This document shows positions 61,501 to 64,000 of a DNA stretch of 64,000 bases, piece after piece (position 1 is the first letter of the stretch; the number at the start of each line of letters is the position of its first letter). This stretch comes from an uncultured Fibrobacter sp. (GTDB taxonomy: Bacteria > Fibrobacterota > Fibrobacteria > Fibrobacterales > Fibrobacteraceae): assembly GCA_946186895.1 (NCBI GenBank), contig CAMHOW010000008.1, forward strand, positions 1 through 64,000, given 5' to 3'. The position numbers were made by a program, and so were the translations under genes. Under the pieces are notes generated by a model. The model saw only the letters and a program-made list of their open reading frames with translations, was not told the DNA's origin and did no database searches.

Positions 61501-64000
61501 TGTAAGAAGGACTGTAACCCCAAACGAATTCGTCCTTGCGGTAAACAGCCAAGTAAGGATCCACAGGAGCCATATCATCGTCTCCGAAATCCTTATCCAG
61601 CATGGGCATTCCCTCGTAGTCCACACGCTCTGAAGGAGACGCTCCCTGAACATGGGGGCTCCAGGTCCAGTCACCACTGTCCTTGGAGAAACGCTTCTGC
61701 GGAGTCGAACGCAAAGGTTCGCAAACCGTAGAACCCGGCTGGTGCATTCCCTTAGAGAACCCAAGGTCTATACGCATGCGTGAAGAAGACTTGATGGTGG
61801 TACTGCCCAAGGGAGCGGGGAAATACCAGTCATACTTTCCGGTAGCCGGATCGTAGGTGTCCTCCAGCTTGACCGCCTGGGATCCACGCAACAGTCCACG
61901 AATTTCAGAATCGTTTTCGCAAGGCTTGTTGAAGCCAGCCTCGTCATACGCCTGGCAGATATCGCTGTCGATCATCAGGGCGCATTCTGCAAGCTCCGCT
62001 TCCGTAGCCGTCAGATAAAGTCTAAGGGTCAAGCTGTCGAAGGCCCTGTTCTCGCGGTTGAAAAGGTTCAGGTTCAAGAAGTCCATATCGCCAAACACGT
62101 ACTGGTAGGCACGGACCTCGAACTTGTACTGGGTCACCGGAGTGGTAAAGCTCAGAGGCAGGCCCTTCAGGTTCACGGCCTGACGTACACCATTACTTTC
62201 CACCACAAAGTAGTAGGTGGTCTTTTCCTTGAGGCCGCCAATCTTTACATAGTGGAAGTTAGTGGGAATGCCGCTCACGTCGGCGTTGCCGTCACCCGTA
62301 TTCCAATGCATCTTGTCGTAGGTGGTAAGGACCGTATCCCAATACATCTTGGATTCGTACTGGCCATTAGGCGTAAACCACATGATCTCGGCACTGTCGG
62401 CAGAGACGTTACAGACCTTCACGTTCTGGATATCGGCTGCAGGAGGTTCACTGGCCAGCGTCGTGAAGTTGTAGGGCGTAAGAGTAGAATCCACCAACCA
62501 GCGGGTCGAATAGCGTTCGCTGCGGGCGTTGATGGCCACCACCTTGAAGTAATAGGTAGTACCGTTCTTCAAGCCCTTCATGTGGATGGTATGCTTGACA
62601 CCCGGAACGGTGTCCACAGCCATGCTGGAGTACGGGCCCGTTTCCTTGTCACTATAGAGAATCATGGCCTGGCCACGGACATCCTGGTTGATATTCACGA
62701 TAGCAGAATCATAACCCACGTAACGGATTTCCACATCCACTTTGGACGGTGCTCGGTTGCGGTCTTCTTCATGAACCGCCAAGGCACCGGCAGCAAGGAA
62801 CATGGCCGTAGCGTCAATACAGGTTTCAGAAAGGTGATAGTCTTCCCAGCTCAAGGTGCTCGGGACCCAATCGTTTGCACCATTCGAACTAGGAGTCACG
62901 CCGCCGAACAAGGCGCCAACAGGGGGATTATAAACATAGGCCGCACCGGGCATGTTCTTGCCTTCAGGATTTGCCGCACGATGGTGCGGGTGGGCGTCGT
63001 TCTTGTCACCAACACCTAGCAAGAAGGAAACATCCCAGGGGTTCACACCAAGCATATAGTTCAGCTGATTAATACCCAACTGTTTCATCTCAGTAGAATG
63101 CCAATTCTGGACACCCTTCTGCGGGAGCTTCACGCCTTCCAAGTCCTTGGTTACATCAGCGTAGGCAAACACTTCAAAAATGTTGCCCGCCTGGTAACGG
63201 TTGTAAATCCAGGTCTGGTCCGTCTGCATATTGTACCAGATTTCATCGTAAGAAAGGTTATTGGGGTTGAACAGGCCCGGAAGGGAAATGGGGTTGCTTC
63301 CGGAACCAGACAGAACACTCAGGTTCGTAGCCAGCAAGTAAGCCACATTCTCAGCGTATTTCAAGCGGGTCTTGTCGTCGATGCCGTACTTGAGGCCCGT
63401 CTCGGTATCCCTCAAGAGCAGCTTGTAGAAACCATAAAGGGTGTAGGTATAGGCATTGGCCCAGCTGGTGTTCTTGCTGGACTTTCTCATGCCGTCACGG
63501 TTCCACGCCATCCAACCACCGTTAAAGAAGCCGGTGGTGCCTTCCTGCTCGACTCCGATGGTCTTGTCTTCCACGGCATCGTTCAAGTAAGACATATCCG
63601 GACTTGCCGGATTGTAGGTCGCATAGTGCAGTGCGATAGCGGCAAGGGCCAGGTCGTCATGAGACTCATTGTTGCCGTTGTAAGCGGGGCTAGACCAGCC
63701 ATCGGCCACCTTGTTGTACACATAGGGCTTTCCACCGTCGTAGGTACCCGGTCCAAGAGACTTTTCCTTCAACTTCAGGTTCTTGGCAAAGTCGTACATT
63801 TTCTTGGCCACCATAAGGCAGCTGTCCGCAAAAGCCTTGTTATAAACGGCATAATCCTTGGAAAGAATGGCAAGGCCCGCCGCAATCTGACCAGAAATGT
63901 TGGAACCCAGTTCACCCAGGCGGATATCACGTTCATGGGGGCCACCACGACCGACAACGCTGGTCGGCAGGGCATCCTGGTTTTCGGGCCTACCCCACCA
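58502..64000 (-). CDS. GH9 endoglucanase with Fn3, CBM3-like region and long C-terminal extension (N-terminus outside window)
   Basis: The frame stays open from the track's ATG (63814) to base 64000 (WWGRPENQDALPTS...GQIAAGLAI), so the gene is cut by the window; about 1832 residues are present. The GH9 catalytic domain (first about 425 residues here) shows the His motif HPHHRAANPEG and the acidic STLSWEDYHLSETCIDATAMF helix. Two fibronectin-III-like domains follow, then a CBM3-like stretch (DWTWSPHVQG...DPYLAVYRKDEFVWGYSP). About 1000 residues of Ig-like/beta modules end in a basic tail (KKQNKEKRVSMGYRRIK). There is no T9SS domain. It is likely a secreted cellulase. Confidence 0.9.
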   Translation of the reverse strand, partial: WWGRPENQDALPTSVVGRGGPHERDIRLGELGSNISGQIAAGLAILSKDYAVYNKAFADSCLMVAKKMYDFAKNLKLKEKSLGPGTYDGGKPYVYNKVADGWSSPAYNGNNESHDDLALAAIALHYATYNPASPDMSYLNDAVEDKTIGVEQEGTTGFFNGGWMAWNRDGMRKSSKNTSWANAYTYTLYGFYKLLLRDTETGLKYGIDDKTRLKYAENVAYLLATNLSVLSGSGSNPISLPGLFNPNNLSYDEIWYNMQTDQTWIYNRYQAGNIFEVFAYADVTKDLEGVKLPQKGVQNWHSTEMKQLGINQLNYMLGVNPWDVSFLLGVGDKNDAHPHHRAANPEGKNMPGAAYVYNPPVGALFGGVTPSSNGANDWVPSTLSWEDYHLSETCIDATAMFLAAGALAVHEEDRNRAPSKVDVEIRYVGYDSAIVNINQDVRGQAMILYSDKETGPYSSMAVDTVPGVKHTIHMKGLKNGTTYYFKVVAINARSERYSTRWLVDSTLTPYNFTTLASEPPAADIQNVKVCNVSADSAEIMWFTPNGQYESKMYWDTVLTTYDKMHWNTGDGNADVSGIPTNFHYVKIGGLKEKTTYYFVVESNGVRQAVNLKGLPLSFTTPVTQYKFEVRAYQYVFGDMDFLNLNLFNRENRAFDSLTLRLYLTATEAELAECALMIDSDICQAYDEAGFNKPCENDSEIRGLLRGSQAVKLEDTYDPATGKYDWYFPAPLGSTTIKSSSRMRIDLGFSKGMHQPGSTVCEPLRSTPQKRFSKDSGDWTWSPHVQGASPSERVDYEGMPMLDKDFGDDDMAPVDPYLAVYRKDEFVWGYSPSYKEMTTKRANYEMTLSYDPPFNVSNGSYIQIDSTKSTMYLTGEVSISEGGYVTAIWVNGVALTKDQLKTAAVFNKETQRYDLNIPAKMSIGTNKIDVTVFAGPDPECDECQENGGCAFVNRSYYVQFSKGDRTAGILTLIKEDGTSVSSPAATDGSLKFYVVVKDKDNRSNKTIKVLVENSRTGVTDTLTLNRVNETTGEFKSDLITAIAEKDAKLPKVSFFGGDEITITYIDAEDEEDVVSQYFFADPTHPVPQDVIVQDSDCDAKGDKIVATFSGSTFGNGVTLDSALFEYDSTTTTKPMTVLLKPASVNGAEAVFTPNAGQIPQTGAPAGTVTFYITEKGVVTTEKAPIKDGIAPTLKGVTILENENHQYAQDTLKIIFTEPVMLASYTAWPLRVTDGTAEVPQTGISVVSATTSDNGRSWLYVIEGNTNGQIFKPGQKAEILSDFGVSDLGMNSLSNCNGPVTVTESVRPVPITFARISDKMGDGQPEEIYMEFASLLRQKDMLDSFDIYWGSPEIYRAFKDTKDWSLDTIQGEAVVKPILAKTDSSMEVKQISYKEVVGQDTVWCNQTTLVEDTTTHTMVEAAVIDPVTGDTVKYACSYKDKTINAVKNDTIWNYVIDTTGHDTIQETHTAIRIKIPEGVYLKKTVGSRNGKGSVMPRKGEEGGFFDKSYTLNDDCPPVLTAARLSKYGSTYALRVELSEPLASSGNDKGQFLERFHEGLKSYYQPADTKLDKYLDVMYWTFSFREEDADNHVHIGDSLRLPTKINSITKDKADLLPGDESPWVPVVGEIEDVRFKVKMAEGVSTSAKGDDLYAGNLPSKDEDFRLSVLNGSEETLIANGKQKLSPYGSMISYDTAAYKHGGPVFNIDVEMPILLQKDSLDNFAWKAHIAFSLDIYTNIGAHVNQTEYEFDLDDIGIDKLSADGTIHLKLEWLPHNGDPTAKNGRAIGTGPYVAKFIFHTKEVAIAPTANKKHRAGTVKKQNKEKRVSMGYRRIK

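Noticed and set aside
59228-61633. 801-aa plus-strand ORF
   Set aside because: It is antisense to the GH9 extension, whose frame is continuous with the catalytic domain; no start context or motif.

Overview
The window looks like a chromosomal segment of a rumen- or gut-type Fibrobacter (Fibrobacterota). The evidence is a dense set of secreted cellulases with poly-serine linkers, CBM11/CIA30-like modules and type IX secretion (T9SS) C-terminal tails, many lipoproteins with Ser-rich N-termini, and compact housekeeping genes separated by short palindromic repeats. The species is not determined. Both ends cut genes: serC lacks its 5' end at base 1, and a GH9 endoglucanase runs off the right edge with its N-terminus missing.

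Layout. (1) 1-10.3 kb: serC end, a GerW/YtfJ-like protein, a lipoprotein/Fe-S-like/psd/lipoprotein group, a large lipoprotein, trmO divergent from prfA-prmC, and an outer-membrane beta-barrel protein. (2) 10.3-19.3 kb, all minus strand: rlpA, two TPR proteins, a short sigma-70 factor translationally coupled to one of them, DUF971-mrp, a ModF-like tandem ABC ATPase, and azlCD. (3) 19.5-36.7 kb, all minus strand: five consecutive T9SS cargo genes. They are a 2063-residue protein with an unrecognised N-terminal domain and 14 InlB-like repeats, a GH5 with several accessory modules, a CBM-only protein, a plain GH5, and a GH5 with three CBM11-like modules. This is the most striking accessory block. 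(4) 36.8-46.2 kb: a small secreted protein, mltG, then a tightly packed six-gene minus-strand operon (small membrane protein, ABC ATPase, ABC-2 permease, two degenerate PilT-like ATPases, patatin-like outer-membrane protein). (5) 46.3-58.4 kb: uvrB, a lipoprotein, gpmI, a histidine-phosphatase-like lipoprotein, a GH51/GH44-like glycosidase with a discoidin-like insertion, argB-argD, an AT-rich secreted orphan, and a single-cluster ferredoxin. (6) 58.5-64 kb: GH9 endoglucanase with fibronectin-III, a CBM3-like region and a very long C-terminal extension.

How it fits together: the GH5, GH9 and GH51-like enzymes and the CBM-only protein should act together on beta-glucan or cellulose at the cell surface. 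The T9SS tails mark the five-gene block for export and anchoring. The two non-T9SS glycosidases instead end in short arginine/lysine-rich tails. The ABC/PilT-like/patatin operon is a candidate envelope or surface-motility system, but nothing in the window proves that.

Non-coding features: several families of short intergenic palindromes recur. One family (AATTCGGAATTC-rich) is found intergenically at two loci and appears to have entered coding sequence in frame in uvrB and in the patatin gene. No tRNA, rRNA, CRISPR array, transposase or phage gene was seen. All functional calls are from reading motifs by eye; no database search was run.
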